A DNA stretch of 64,000 nucleotides, taken from UBA6912 sp963792895 (lineage in GTDB: Bacteria; Actinomycetota; Acidimicrobiia; Spongiisociales; UBA5794). The stretch is taken from contig CAWBYA010000003.1 in assembly GCA_963792895.1 (NCBI GenBank), positions 186,001 to 250,000 of the forward strand. The letters are read 5' to 3'. The translations under genes and the position numbers were made by a program. The notes below the pieces were generated by a model, which saw nothing but the letters and a program-made list of their open reading frames with translations, ran no database searches and was not told the origin of the DNA. Positions 1 through 8,040 of the stretch are shown piece after piece. Within the stretch, counting starts at the first letter, position 1, and each line of letters opens with the position of its first letter.

Positions 1-995
1 GCACCGAGCACATGTTCTTCGAGGAGGAGCGCCTGCCGGTCGTGCAGCGGATGATCATGGCGACGAGCCCGATCGAACGCCGCGAGGCGCTCGACGATCT
101 GCTTCCACTCCAGCGCGGCGATTTCTATGGGCTCTTCGTGGCGATGGATGGCCTGCCGGTGGTCATCCGGCTTATCGACCCGCCGTTGCACGAGTTCCTT
201 CCTGCCTGGGAGAAGCTGATCGCCGAGGTCGCCGACCGCAAGATCCGTCTGCGTGCGGCCGACTCGCTGGAGTCGCTCGACGCGACACTCGCCCAACTCG
301 AGCATGCCGAGCGGCTGGTTGTCGCCGTGGAGCGGCTGCGCGAGGCCAACCCGATGCTCGGCCTGAGGGGCGTCCGGCTCTCGGTGGTCTATCCCGAGAT
401 CACTCGGATGCAGGTGCGCGCCATCATCGAGGCGGCGTGCGATGCCGTGGCGGCCGGCTACGACGTGAAGCCCGAGATCATGATTCCGCTCTCCATCGAT
501 GCGGGTGAGCTCAAGTGGGTGGCCGACGTGCTGCGTGAGGAAGCGGCAACGGTGCTCGAAGAACGCAACACGACCCTCGACTACATGATCGGGACGATGA
601 TCGAGACGCCGCGAGCGGCTTTGACCGCCGGCGCCATGGCGGAGACGGCGGAGTTCTTCTCCTTCGGGACGAACGACCTCACGCAAACCACCTTCGCCAT
701 CAGCCGCGACGATGCGGAGGCCAGCTTCCTCATGACCTACCTCCAACTCGGCGTCCTCCAGGACAACCCGTTCGCCACGCTGGACGACTCAGGCGTCGGC
801 GCCCTCGTCCAGATGGCGGTCAAGGCGGGCCGGGAGGCACGTCCGGGCATCGAGGTCGGGATCTGCGGCGAGCACGGTGGAGAACCGAAATCGATCGCTC
901 TGTGCCACGGCTACGGGCTCGACTACGTGAGCTGCTCCCCGTTCCGGGTACCGGTCGCTCGGCTGTCGGCCGCGCACGCGGCGTTGAAGAGCTGA
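1..995 (+). CDS. ppdK: Pyruvate, phosphate dikinase, C-terminal part (cut by the left edge)
   Basis: About 330 C-terminal residues of the enzyme that interconverts ATP + Pi + pyruvate and AMP + PPi + phosphoenolpyruvate in the cytoplasm. The visible part is the PEP/pyruvate-binding barrel: the FGTNDLTQ motif and, near the end, GICGEHGGEP with the catalytic cysteine of PEP-utilising enzymes. The reading frame is already open at base 3, and the family is usually about 870-900 residues, so the ATP-grasp and phospho-histidine domains lie off the window. The gene converges on the dodecin gene, with a GC-rich hairpin between them. Identification is firm; only the C-terminus can be inspected. Confidence 0.95.
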   Translation, partial: TEHMFFEEERLPVVQRMIMATSPIERREALDDLLPLQRGDFYGLFVAMDGLPVVIRLIDPPLHEFLPAWEKLIAEVADRKIRLRAADSLESLDATLAQLEHAERLVVAVERLREANPMLGLRGVRLSVVYPEITRMQVRAIIEAACDAVAAGYDVKPEIMIPLSIDAGELKWVADVLREEAATVLEERNTTLDYMIGTMIETPRAALTAGAMAETAEFFSFGTNDLTQTTFAISRDDAEASFLMTYLQLGVLQDNPFATLDDSGVGALVQMAVKAGREARPGIEVGICGEHGGEPKSIALCHGYGLDYVSCSPFRVPVARLSAAHAALKS

Positions 996-1032
996 GATCA
1001 GGCGGGCCGAGGGCCGCAAACCAATCCCTCAA

Positions 1033-1060
1033 CCGGCCGGGTCCTCCAGGGCCCGGCCGG
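1033..1060. terminator. GC-rich hairpin between ppdK and dodecin
   Basis: A 9-bp perfect stem (1033-1041 pairs with 1052-1060) and a 10-nt loop sit between two convergent genes. There is no T-run on either side, so it would be a non-canonical or bidirectional terminator. Confidence 0.5.
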
Positions 1061-1100
1061 CCCGCGTCACAGTGGTTTGCGTCGTCGATGGGGACTGAGG

Positions 1101-1322
1101 TCAGTCCTCGTCGTGGGTGTATTTGAACGAGACGTGAACCCGCGCCCGATACGCAACAACCTGGCCGTCGTCACCGAGCTGGAGGTCGAGCTCCTTGACC
1201 TCGGCGATGCGCAGGTTGTGCAGCGATTTCGCCGCCTTGGCGATGGCAGCCGATGCCGCCTTCTCCCACGATTCCGTGCTGGTACCGACCAGCTCGATGA
1301 CCTTGTAGACACTCTCGGTCAC
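1101..1322 (-). CDS. Dodecin (small flavin-binding dodecamer protein)
   Basis: A 73-residue protein starting SVYKVIELVGTS after a short lead-in, followed by a WEKAASAAIAKAAKSLHNLR helix and two beta strands. This is the complete dodecin fold. Dodecins form hollow dodecamers that store or buffer riboflavin, FMN or coenzyme A. The GTG at 1320-1322 is chosen because AGGAG lies 5 nt upstream and because homology starts there; a longer in-frame extension exists upstream but is not protein-like. Convergent with ppdK. The 328-nt gap from 1323 to 1650 holds the divergent promoters of this gene and the hydrogenase operon; I see no gene in it. Confidence 0.9.
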   Translation of the reverse strand: MTESVYKVIELVGTSTESWEKAASAAIAKAAKSLHNLRIAEVKELDLQLGDDGQVVAYRARVHVSFKYTHDED

Positions 1323-1619
1323 GACCGCTCCTTTCTCGGCGCCACGGGCGCCGCTCTCAGCCAGCGTGCTCAGCCTATGCGGCAGATGTCGCCCGTGTGA
1401 GTGCCGAAGGTCACGAGGGCCGGAGAGAACCACGGCCGAGCGCGAGGGGTCCATAGCGCAGCGCTCAGCCGGGAGGGCAGATCCGCGAGGTGAACGACCG
1501 TTTCTCGAGCGCTGGGCGTGCTGCTGTCGCCCGTTGCGCGCCGGTGCCCCCCCCACAACGGACTGTTGGTCCTCGGGCCTGCTGCGGAAAGCCTCTAGGC
1601 CGCTTGTTGGTGCCTTCGT

Positions 1620-1632
1620 ACGTTGGGAACGT
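1620..1632. promoter_or_regulatory. Small inverted repeat just upstream of the hydrogenase operon
   Basis: ACGTT, a 3-nt spacer and AACGT lie 8 nt before the AGGAGG ribosome-binding site of hydB. A regulator or polymerase could use it; five-base half sites can also occur by chance. Confidence 0.25.
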
Positions 1633-1650
1633 TCCATCCAGGAGGTGCAT

Positions 1651-2805
1651 GTGGTGGCGACTGGCGTCATCGACCGGGCGGGTCTCGATGCGCTCATCGC
1701 GGCGCTCAGGGACGACGGTTACACCACCGTTGGCCCCACCGTGCGAGAGGGCGCCATCGTCTACGACGAGATCTCGGGAACGGTTGACCTTCCCGTCGGA
1801 TGGACCGACGAGCACGCTCCCGGCGCCTATGGGCTCGAACGTCGCGCTGACGATCGTATGTTCGGGTACGTGGTGGGGCCTCAGTCGTGGAAGCGATTCC
1901 TGTATCCGCCCCGCACCGTGATCTGGTCGGGCGTGCGCACAGCCGATGGGTGGGACTCGACGACGCCCGTCGAGGCCTCCCGATATGCCTTCATTGGCGT
2001 GCGCGGCTGCGAGCTCGCCGCCATCGCCATCCAGGACCGCGTGTTCCTCGCCGACGGCGACCGGCCTGCCGACCCCTCCTATGCCTCTCGGCGCGAGGGC
2101 GCATTCATCGTTGCCGTCAATTGCGATGAGCCAAAGGCAAACTGCTTCTGCACCTCCATGGGAACCGGTCCGGCGGCCGGCCCGGGCCACGACCTGGTGC
2201 TCACCGAGATGGTGTCGGAAGCCGGCGTCAGCTTCCTCGTGGAGGCAGGCTCGAACCGTGGCGAGGAACTCTTGGATCGTCTCGGCAGCGTCCAACCGGC
2301 CGGGGAGGCGGTTCGGCACCATGCCGCCCAGGCTGTGGCGGCTGCTGCTGCCGCGATGCCGCACAGCCTCGACACGACCGATATCCACGACCTGCTTCTC
2401 GGGAACCTCGAGCATCCCCACTGGGAGGCCGTGGCGGCGCGTTGCCTCGGGTGCACCAACTGCACGTTGGTGTGCCCGACGTGCTTCTGCGGCACGGTCA
2501 CCGACGAGCTGGAGCTTGGCGGAGCTGCGGCGCGGCGTGTCAGGAGCTGGGACTCGTGTTTCACGCTCGAGTTCTCGTACATCCACGGGGGAGCCATCAG
2601 GCAAGGCGGTGCGGCACGCTACCGCCAGTGGCTCACCCACAAGCTGGCGTCATGGATCGACCAGTTCGGCACGTCCGGGTGCGTGGGCTGCGGACGCTGT
2701 ATCACCTGGTGCCCGGTGGGCATCGACCTCGCCGCCGAAGTTGCGGCAATCCGAGACAACGATCTGCGACCCGTCGTGGCGGCGGCAACGGAGGTGAACG
2801 TATGA
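1651..2805 (+). CDS. hydB: Group 3b [NiFe]-hydrogenase (sulfhydrogenase) beta subunit, iron-sulfur protein
   Basis: A 384-residue electron-transfer subunit of a cytoplasmic, NAD(P)-linked hydrogenase of the Pyrococcus HydBGDA / mycobacterial Hyh type, also related to AsrA of anaerobic sulfite reductase. Two C-terminal 4Fe-4S motifs are visible: CLGCTNCTLVCP from about residue 265 and GCVGCGRCITWCP from about residue 344. They would pass electrons between the flavin subunit and the small subunit. The start at GTG 1651 follows a perfect AGGAGG (1640-1645) at 5 nt; in-frame sequence upstream of it is not protein-like. First gene of the operon; its stop overlaps the next start (ATGA). Confidence 0.93.
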   Translation: MVATGVIDRAGLDALIAALRDDGYTTVGPTVREGAIVYDEISGTVDLPVGWTDEHAPGAYGLERRADDRMFGYVVGPQSWKRFLYPPRTVIWSGVRTADGWDSTTPVEASRYAFIGVRGCELAAIAIQDRVFLADGDRPADPSYASRREGAFIVAVNCDEPKANCFCTSMGTGPAAGPGHDLVLTEMVSEAGVSFLVEAGSNRGEELLDRLGSVQPAGEAVRHHAAQAVAAAAAAMPHSLDTTDIHDLLLGNLEHPHWEAVAARCLGCTNCTLVCPTCFCGTVTDELELGGAAARRVRSWDSCFTLEFSYIHGGAIRQGGAARYRQWLTHKLASWIDQFGTSGCVGCGRCITWCPVGIDLAAEVAAIRDNDLRPVVAAATEVNV

Positions 2806-3269
2806 CGGTGGTACCGATCGCCGACGTGCTCACGGCACACCCGTTCTTCGGCGGGATGTCGGCGCAAGCTATCGGCCTCTTGGCGGGGTGTGCTTCGGAC
2901 GTGGAGTTCGCTGCAGGCGCCGCCATCTTCAAGGAAGGCAACGTAGCCGATGCATGCTTTCTCCTGACGGCAGGCGATGTTGCGCTCGAGATCGTCGTTC
3001 CCGGCCGCGGCCCGCACGTGGTGGAGACGCTGCACACCGGTGAGGTGCTCGGTTGGTCGTGGCTGTTCCCGCCGTACCGGTGGACGTTCGACGCGCAGGC
3101 CCTCACGACCACAACTGCTATCCGTTTCGACGGTGCTGCCCTACGTGAGGCGAAGGCGAAGGACAAGGAGTTCGGGTACGAGCTGATGACACGATTCGCC
3201 CAAGTCCTGGTGGACCGGCTTCAGGCCACCCGACTGCAACTTCTGGACATCTATGGCACTGCTCGCTGA
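2802..3269 (+). CDS. Cyclic-nucleotide-binding-domain protein without a DNA-binding domain
   Basis: A 155-residue protein that is almost entirely a Crp-type cyclic nucleotide-binding beta-barrel: an HPFFGGMSAQ start, the barrel turn FKEGNVADACFLL, then GEVLGWSWLFPPYR and a C-helix. It stops where Crp/Fnr proteins would begin the helix-turn-helix, so it cannot act as a classical transcription factor. It sits between the beta and gamma hydrogenase genes, overlapping both (ATGA with hydB, 17 nt with hydG). That suggests it is made with the enzyme and may be a ligand-responsive subunit or chaperone. The phosphate-binding cassette is not clearly conserved, so the ligand is unknown. Confidence 0.85.
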   Translation: MTVVPIADVLTAHPFFGGMSAQAIGLLAGCASDVEFAAGAAIFKEGNVADACFLLTAGDVALEIVVPGRGPHVVETLHTGEVLGWSWLFPPYRWTFDAQALTTTTAIRFDGAALREAKAKDKEFGYELMTRFAQVLVDRLQATRLQLLDIYGTAR

Positions 3270-4104
3270 AACACGCACCGCCACGCTCGACCCGATGGCT
3301 CCCGTCCCGTTCACGGTCAGGGGCATTCGCGACGAGCTCGAGGACACCTTCACGCTCGAGCTGGAGGGACCTGAAGGGCCGTTCGAGTTCCTGCCCGGCC
3401 AGTACACCATGCTGTACGTGTTCGGGATCGGGGAGGTGCCGATCTCGATCAGCGGCGACCCTGCTCGGCCCCGGCGACTCGTCCAGACGATCCGCGGTGT
3501 CGGCGCGGTCACTCGCGCGTTGCGCGACGTGCGCCCCGGCGACACGGTTGGGGTCCGTGGGCCGCTCGGCACGCCCTGGCCGGTCGACCGAATGGAGGGT
3601 CGCGATCTGGTGTTCGTGGCGGGCGGCATCGGTCTCGCCCCACTGCGACCTGCCATCTACCGGGTGCTCGCACGTCGCGACCGTTTCGGTCAGCTGGTCA
3701 TCCTCTACGGAGCCCGCTCGCCGAGAGAGCTGCTGTTTGCCGAAGAGCTCCAGGCTTGGGGAGCGCGCTTCGACGTGAACGTGCTCGTGTCCGTCGACAA
3801 TGCAGATCGCGCCTGGTTCGGCTCAGTCGGTGTCGTGACCAAACTCGTGCCGCGAGCGCCGTACGAACCCCGCGAAGCAGCCGCATTCGTGTGCGGGCCC
3901 GAGATCATGATGCGATTCGCAGGCCAGGAGCTCGAGGTACGAGGCGTGGCGCCCGAGCGGATCTTCGTGTCGATGGAGCGCAACATGAAGTGCGGCGTCG
4001 GCTTCTGCGGCCACTGCCAGTTCGCCACCAAGCTCGTCTGCCGCGCCGGCCCGGTGTTCCCGTACGCCGAGGTTTCCCGCCTGCTGACCGTGAGGGAGGT
4101 GTGA
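3253..4104 (+). CDS. hydG: Group 3b hydrogenase gamma subunit, FAD/NAD(P)-binding reductase
   Basis: A 283-residue ferredoxin-NADP reductase-like subunit that exchanges hydride with NAD(P). The order is FAD-binding barrel (PGQYTMLYV, then PISISG), nucleotide-binding domain with VAGGIGLAPLRP, and a C-terminal 2Fe-2S site with cysteines at about 247, 252, 255 and 263. The layout matches the HydG/AsrB family. The start at ATG 3253 overlaps the cyclic-nucleotide-binding gene by 17 nt; a later in-frame ATG at 3295 is possible because the first residues are not conserved. Followed after 1 nt by hydD. Confidence 0.92.
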   Translation: MALLAETRTATLDPMAPVPFTVRGIRDELEDTFTLELEGPEGPFEFLPGQYTMLYVFGIGEVPISISGDPARPRRLVQTIRGVGAVTRALRDVRPGDTVGVRGPLGTPWPVDRMEGRDLVFVAGGIGLAPLRPAIYRVLARRDRFGQLVILYGARSPRELLFAEELQAWGARFDVNVLVSVDNADRAWFGSVGVVTKLVPRAPYEPREAAAFVCGPEIMMRFAGQELEVRGVAPERIFVSMERNMKCGVGFCGHCQFATKLVCRAGPVFPYAEVSRLLTVREV

Positions 4105-4105
4105 T

Positions 4106-4924
4106 ATGGCCCTGACGAGCCCACTCACCCGGAAGCCGACGCTCGCCGTTTTCAAGTTCGCCTCATGCGACGGGTGTCAGCTGAGCTTGCTCGATGCCGA
4201 GGATGAGTTGCTCGCCGTTGCGGAAGTCATCGACATCGCCAACTTCGTCGAGGCATCGCGGGAGGTGCGGCCGGGCCCCTACGACGTGACGCTGGTCGAG
4301 GGCTCCATCACGACCGCACACGACGCTGCTCGCATCCGCCGGGTCCGCGAGGAGTCGAAGTTCCTCGTGACGATCGGTGCATGTGCGACGGCGGGAGGCA
4401 TCCAAGCGTTGCGCAACTGGAAGGACGTTCGCGAGTTCACGTCGCTCGTGTACGCCAACCCTGCGTACATCGACACCCTCGACCGGTCGACGCCGGTGTC
4501 GTTCCACGTTCCCGTCGACTTCGAGCTGCGGGGCTGCCCCATCTCCAAGGCGCAGCTGCTCGAGGTGGTGACCGCTTTCCTCCAAGGCCGGCGCGCCACC
4601 ATCCCGACGTACAGCGTGTGCATGCAGTGCAAGCAGCGGGGAACGACCTGCGTCATGGTTGCGGACGGCACGCCGTGCCTCGGCCCGGTCACCCAAGCGG
4701 GGTGTGGAGCGATCTGCCCGGCCTACAACCGGGGGTGCTACGGGTGCTTCGGCCCCATGGAGTCACCCAACACCGAGGCGTTGTCCGCCTGGTGGAAGAC
4801 GCTTGGTGTCGACGACAAGGGCCTCGTCGAGGCTTATCGGGGCTTCAACGCATGGGCGGCCGCGTTCAGAGATGCTTCCGATCGACATGAAGCCGCCATC
4901 ACGGTGCGAGGAGCGAAGACATGA
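4106..4924 (+). CDS. hydD: Group 3b hydrogenase delta (small) subunit
   Basis: A 272-residue small subunit that carries electrons from the NiFe site. It begins with the proximal-cluster signature FASCDGCQ (Cys21, Cys24), continues with IGACATAGG and LRGCPISK, and has a cysteine-rich C-terminal half (VCMQCKQRGTTC to GCYGCFGP) that would hold two more 4Fe-4S clusters. No twin-arginine signal is present, which fits a cytoplasmic group 3 enzyme. The stop overlaps the hydA start by ATGA, so the two subunits are translationally coupled. Confidence 0.94.
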   Translation: MALTSPLTRKPTLAVFKFASCDGCQLSLLDAEDELLAVAEVIDIANFVEASREVRPGPYDVTLVEGSITTAHDAARIRRVREESKFLVTIGACATAGGIQALRNWKDVREFTSLVYANPAYIDTLDRSTPVSFHVPVDFELRGCPISKAQLLEVVTAFLQGRRATIPTYSVCMQCKQRGTTCVMVADGTPCLGPVTQAGCGAICPAYNRGCYGCFGPMESPNTEALSAWWKTLGVDDKGLVEAYRGFNAWAAAFRDASDRHEAAITVRGAKT

Positions 4925-6228
4925 CCAGCGAGAGCGGCACACGCCGCATCGACGTCGACTACCTCGCAAGGGTCGAGGGTGAGGGCTCGATGACGGTCAA
5001 GGTCGTCGATGGTGTGATCGAGGACGTGCAGTTCGGCATCTTCGAGCCGCCCCGGTTCTTCGAGGCGTTCATGCGAGGACGTATGTTCACGGAGGCGCCG
5101 GACATCACCGCCCGCATATGCGGCATCTGCCCCATCGCCTACCAGATGAGCTCGGTGCACGCGATGGAAGACGTGCTCGGGGTGACGGTCGATGGCCAGC
5201 TCCGAGCGCTGCGCCGGCTCATCTACTGCGGAGAGTGGATCGAAAGCCATGCGCTCCATGTGTACATGCTCCACGCTCCCGACTTCCTCGGGTACCAGAG
5301 CGCCATCCACATGGCTGCAGATCACCGCGACATCGTCGAACAGGGTCTGCGTCTGAAGAAGGCCGGCAACACGATCGTGACAGTGCTCGGCGGTCGAGAG
5401 ATCCACCCGATCAATGTCCGCGTTGGCGGCTTCTACCGTGCGCCGGACAAGGCCGAATTGCGTGCGCTCACGGACGAGCTCGAGTGGGCCAGGGACGCTG
5501 CGCTGGCGACCGTGCGTTGGGTCGCGCAGCTGCCGACGCCGAAGATCGAGATGGATTTCGAGTTCGTATCGCTGTCTCACCCGGATGAATACCCGTTCAA
5601 CGAGGGCAGGCTCGTCTCCAACAAAGGGCTCGACATCGCACTGCCTGAGTTCAACGACGTGTTCGAGGAGGAGCACGTCGCCCGATCCAACGCCCTCCAC
5701 TCGAGGATCAAGGAGCGAGGCGCCTACCACGTTGGTCCGCTCGCCCGCTACAGCCTCAACTTCGAGAAGCTACGCCCGCTCGCCAAGAGTGCCGCGCTCG
5801 AAGCCGGGCTTGGACCGTTCTGCGCCAACCCGTTCCAGAGCATCGTGGTCCGGTCGGTGGAGATCCTGCATGCGTGCGAGGAGGCACTGGCCATCATCGA
5901 CGCCTACGAGCGTCCTGACGCTGCGTACGTTCCGCTGGTGCCGCGGGCGGGCGTGGGCCACGGAGCCAGCGAGGCGCCGCGGGGCACGCTGTACCACCGC
6001 TACGAGCTGGACGAGGATGGCCGCATCCTCGATGCGCAGATCGTGCCTCCAACGGCTCAGAACCAGCTGACGATCGAGTCCGATCTGCGGGCCGTGCTCG
6101 AAGAGAATCTCGAGTTGCCGGATGCCGACCTCGCGTGGCGGCTCGAGCAGACCATCCGCAACTACGACCCGTGTATCTCCTGTGCCACCCACTTCCTCAA
6201 CCTGCGCATCGAGCGGAGCGACTCATGA
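4921..6228 (+). CDS. hydA: Group 3b hydrogenase alpha (large, NiFe catalytic) subunit
   Basis: A 435-residue catalytic subunit that oxidises or evolves H2; in archaeal relatives it also reduces sulfur or polysulfide. Both nickel-iron motifs are intact: RICGICP with Cys67 and Cys70, and the C-terminal DPCISCATH with Cys418 and Cys421. After His424 there is an 11-residue tail that a maturation endopeptidase should remove, and that protease is encoded next. The N-terminal LARVEGEGS is typical of the family. Length fits group 3b. All metal ligands are present, so the enzyme should be functional. Confidence 0.95.
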   Translation: MTSESGTRRIDVDYLARVEGEGSMTVKVVDGVIEDVQFGIFEPPRFFEAFMRGRMFTEAPDITARICGICPIAYQMSSVHAMEDVLGVTVDGQLRALRRLIYCGEWIESHALHVYMLHAPDFLGYQSAIHMAADHRDIVEQGLRLKKAGNTIVTVLGGREIHPINVRVGGFYRAPDKAELRALTDELEWARDAALATVRWVAQLPTPKIEMDFEFVSLSHPDEYPFNEGRLVSNKGLDIALPEFNDVFEEEHVARSNALHSRIKERGAYHVGPLARYSLNFEKLRPLAKSAALEAGLGPFCANPFQSIVVRSVEILHACEEALAIIDAYERPDAAYVPLVPRAGVGHGASEAPRGTLYHRYELDEDGRILDAQIVPPTAQNQLTIESDLRAVLEENLELPDADLAWRLEQTIRNYDPCISCATHFLNLRIERSDS

Positions 6229-6725
6229 GCTCACCCGCTTCCCGCGTCGTCGTCGCCGGCATCGGCAACGTCTACCGGGGCGACGACGGTGTCGGTCCTG
6301 TTGTTGCCGCCCGGATCCGCTCGATGCTGCCGAGCAGTGTGGTGACGCTCGAGGGCCTCGACGATCCACTCGAGTTGATCGACGCATGGGAGGGCATCGA
6401 ACTCGCCGTGGTCGTCGATGCCGTTGTCTCCGGCGAGAAGCCGGGAATGATCCACCTGCTCGAGGTGACAGGTCCGTTGCCTGCCATGTTCCGCCGCCTG
6501 TCGACCCACTTGTTCAGCGTTGCGCAGGTGATCGAGCTGGGCCACGTGCTGGGCCGGATGCCCGGCCGGCTCGTCGTGATAGGCGTCGAGGCTGCCGAAC
6601 TGGGACGGGGATCCATTGGGCTCACGCCGATGGTCGAGGCAGCGGTCGATGAGGTCGTCGGCACAGTGCGGGGCCTCGTCACCGGCCATCTCGACGCCGA
6701 TAGGGAAAGAGCCGTCAGTGCATGA
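6225..6725 (+). CDS. [NiFe]-hydrogenase maturation endopeptidase
   Basis: A 166-residue HyaD/HycI-type protease that clips the C-terminal tail from the large subunit after nickel insertion. The N-terminal signature VVAGIGNVYRGDDGVGP is complete, with the nickel-sensing acidic residue in the GDDG loop; a second acidic residue follows in LEGLDDP and the histidine STHLFSV is in the expected place. ATG 6225 overlaps the hydA stop by 4 nt. Being in the same operon, it most likely acts on the tail of HydA. Confidence 0.92.
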   Translation: MSSPASRVVVAGIGNVYRGDDGVGPVVAARIRSMLPSSVVTLEGLDDPLELIDAWEGIELAVVVDAVVSGEKPGMIHLLEVTGPLPAMFRRLSTHLFSVAQVIELGHVLGRMPGRLVVIGVEAAELGRGSIGLTPMVEAAVDEVVGTVRGLVTGHLDADRERAVSA

Positions 6726-6984
6726 GTCGGGAATCGTCGCATCGCTCGTGGCTCGAGCCGAGGCCATCGTCGAGGAGTCATGTGCCGAGGCGCGCCAGAT
6801 CGGCATCAAGATAGGCGCCCTCAGCGGGATCGAGCCGGAGGCCGTGCGTGCGCACTGGAGTCGGTTCGCCGGCCCCCTGCTCGATGGCGCAGATTTGGAC
6901 ATCGAGGTCGAGGAGGATGTCGGCACGGCGGCCTCGCTTGGGGCGGTGCTCAGCTACGTCGAGGTGTCGGATGGCGGCACCTGA
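6718..6984 (+). CDS. hypA: Degenerate HypA-like nickel-insertion protein, zinc site missing
   Basis: An 88-residue frame whose first 65 residues look like HypA, the nickel metallochaperone for hydrogenase maturation: HESGIVASLV at the start (the nickel-binding His2-Glu3 pair is kept), then IKIGALSGIEPEAV and LDIEVEE. HypA is normally about 113 residues and ends in a zinc ribbon with two CxxC pairs; here the frame stops early and has no such cysteines. The GTG start overlaps the endopeptidase gene by 8 nt. The DNA just downstream still resembles a HypA tail in other frames, so this is probably a damaged gene or contains an indel. The family call is fairly sure, function is not. Confidence 0.65.
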   Translation: MHESGIVASLVARAEAIVEESCAEARQIGIKIGALSGIEPEAVRAHWSRFAGPLLDGADLDIEVEEDVGTAASLGAVLSYVEVSDGGT

Positions 6985-7063
6985 CCTGTGCGCGGCGCCA
7001 GGGGGCGGATCATCGCCGGTGGACCGGCACGACGGCTGCGCACAGATGTCCTCGGCGCCGTAG
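6985..7063 (+). pseudogene. Possible out-of-frame remnant of the HypA C-terminus
   Basis: Immediately after the stop at 6982-6984, one other frame reads LTCARRQGADHR, resembling the second zinc knuckle of HypA with one cysteine lost, and the original frame reads on as RIIAGGPARRLRTDVLGAV, resembling the last strand. Extending to 7063 would restore the usual 113-115 residue length. This is inference by eye. From 7064 to 7371 I see no gene. Confidence 0.35.
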
Positions 7064-7269
7064 GACCGTCGCAATCCTCGCCTCACCCCCTCGCCGCACC
7101 ACTGCGGATCGCTTCGCCTTGTGATCCCGGCGTTGGGGGGCTCATCTCTCTCCTCATACCGTCGTCGAGTCGGCTGCAGACGTGGGCCGCCGCCTGCCGG
7201 CCGAGGTCCGACAGCTCGCCGGCGGCCGGAGGCGGGCAGACCGGTTTTCTCCCGGCAATCGTCTGCATC

Positions 7270-7275
7270 TATGAT
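7270..7275 (+). promoter_or_regulatory. Candidate -10 element for rplY
   Basis: TATGAT lies about 100 nt upstream of the bL25 start in a 300-nt non-coding stretch; no good -35 is visible 17 nt before it. Confidence 0.3.
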
Positions 7276-7371
7276 GCAGCCGTTGCCGGACGCTTGTGCT
7301 GCCGTGCCGGCGCGTTCCCGTGACGCCGAGTGTTTCACGGGCCACCCCAGATCAGCAACGAGGAGTCGACC

Positions 7372-8040
7372 ATGGAACAGGTGTCGTTGCGCGCCGAGCG
7401 TCGCACAGATTCGGGAAGCCGACCTGCGCGCCGCATGCGTCGCGAGGGCAAGGTCCCCGCCATCGTGTACGGGCGCGGTCTCGAGCCCTTCTCGGTGTCC
7501 GTCGGCGGTCGGGACCTCTACGCCGCCCTGCACACGGACGCAGGCCTCAATGCCGTCCTCAACGTCGAGGTCGATGGTGGGGAAACCGTCCTGGCCGTTG
7601 CTCGGGAGATCCAGCGCCATCCGGTGCGAGGCGAGATCACGCACCTCGACTTCATCAAGGTCTCACTGGACGTGGCGATCGAGGCCGAGGTTGGCCTCGA
7701 ATTCACCGGCACGCCACTCGGCGCGCAGGAAGGCGGCATCGTCGAGACGATCGAGAACATCGTGGTCGTCGAAGCGCTTCCGGGCGCAATCCCCTCCAGC
7801 ATCCCGCTCGACATCAGCCAGCTCGAGGTTGGCGACACCTTGCGGATCGCCGACCTGCCTGCCATCGACGGCGTCACCTACGTCGATGAGCCCGACCGTC
7901 CGCTCGTCACCCTTCTCATTCCCCGCCTCGTCGAAGAAGAGGTGGAAGAAGTCGAAGGTGAGGAGGGCCTCGAGGGCGCGGAGGCCGAAGGCGCCGAGGG
8001 CGAGGGCCTGGAGAGCTCTCCCGAGGAAGACGAGAGCTGA
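7372..8040 (+). CDS. rplY: 50S ribosomal protein bL25 (CTC family)
   Basis: A 222-residue two-domain L25 that binds 5S rRNA. Residues 1-90 form the L25 domain (RTDSGSRPARRMRREGKVPA, HLDFIKVSLD) and 95-190 the beta-sandwich TL5/CTC domain. A strongly acidic glutamate-rich tail (about 193-222) follows, as in many actinobacterial CTC proteins. ATG 7372 has AGGAG at 7361-7365; an upstream in-frame ATG at 7330 lacks a site and homology. Pth follows directly, the usual bL25-pth pair of bacteria. Confidence 0.96.
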   Translation: MEQVSLRAERRTDSGSRPARRMRREGKVPAIVYGRGLEPFSVSVGGRDLYAALHTDAGLNAVLNVEVDGGETVLAVAREIQRHPVRGEITHLDFIKVSLDVAIEAEVGLEFTGTPLGAQEGGIVETIENIVVVEALPGAIPSSIPLDISQLEVGDTLRIADLPAIDGVTYVDEPDRPLVTLLIPRLVEEEVEEVEGEEGLEGAEAEGAEGEGLESSPEEDES

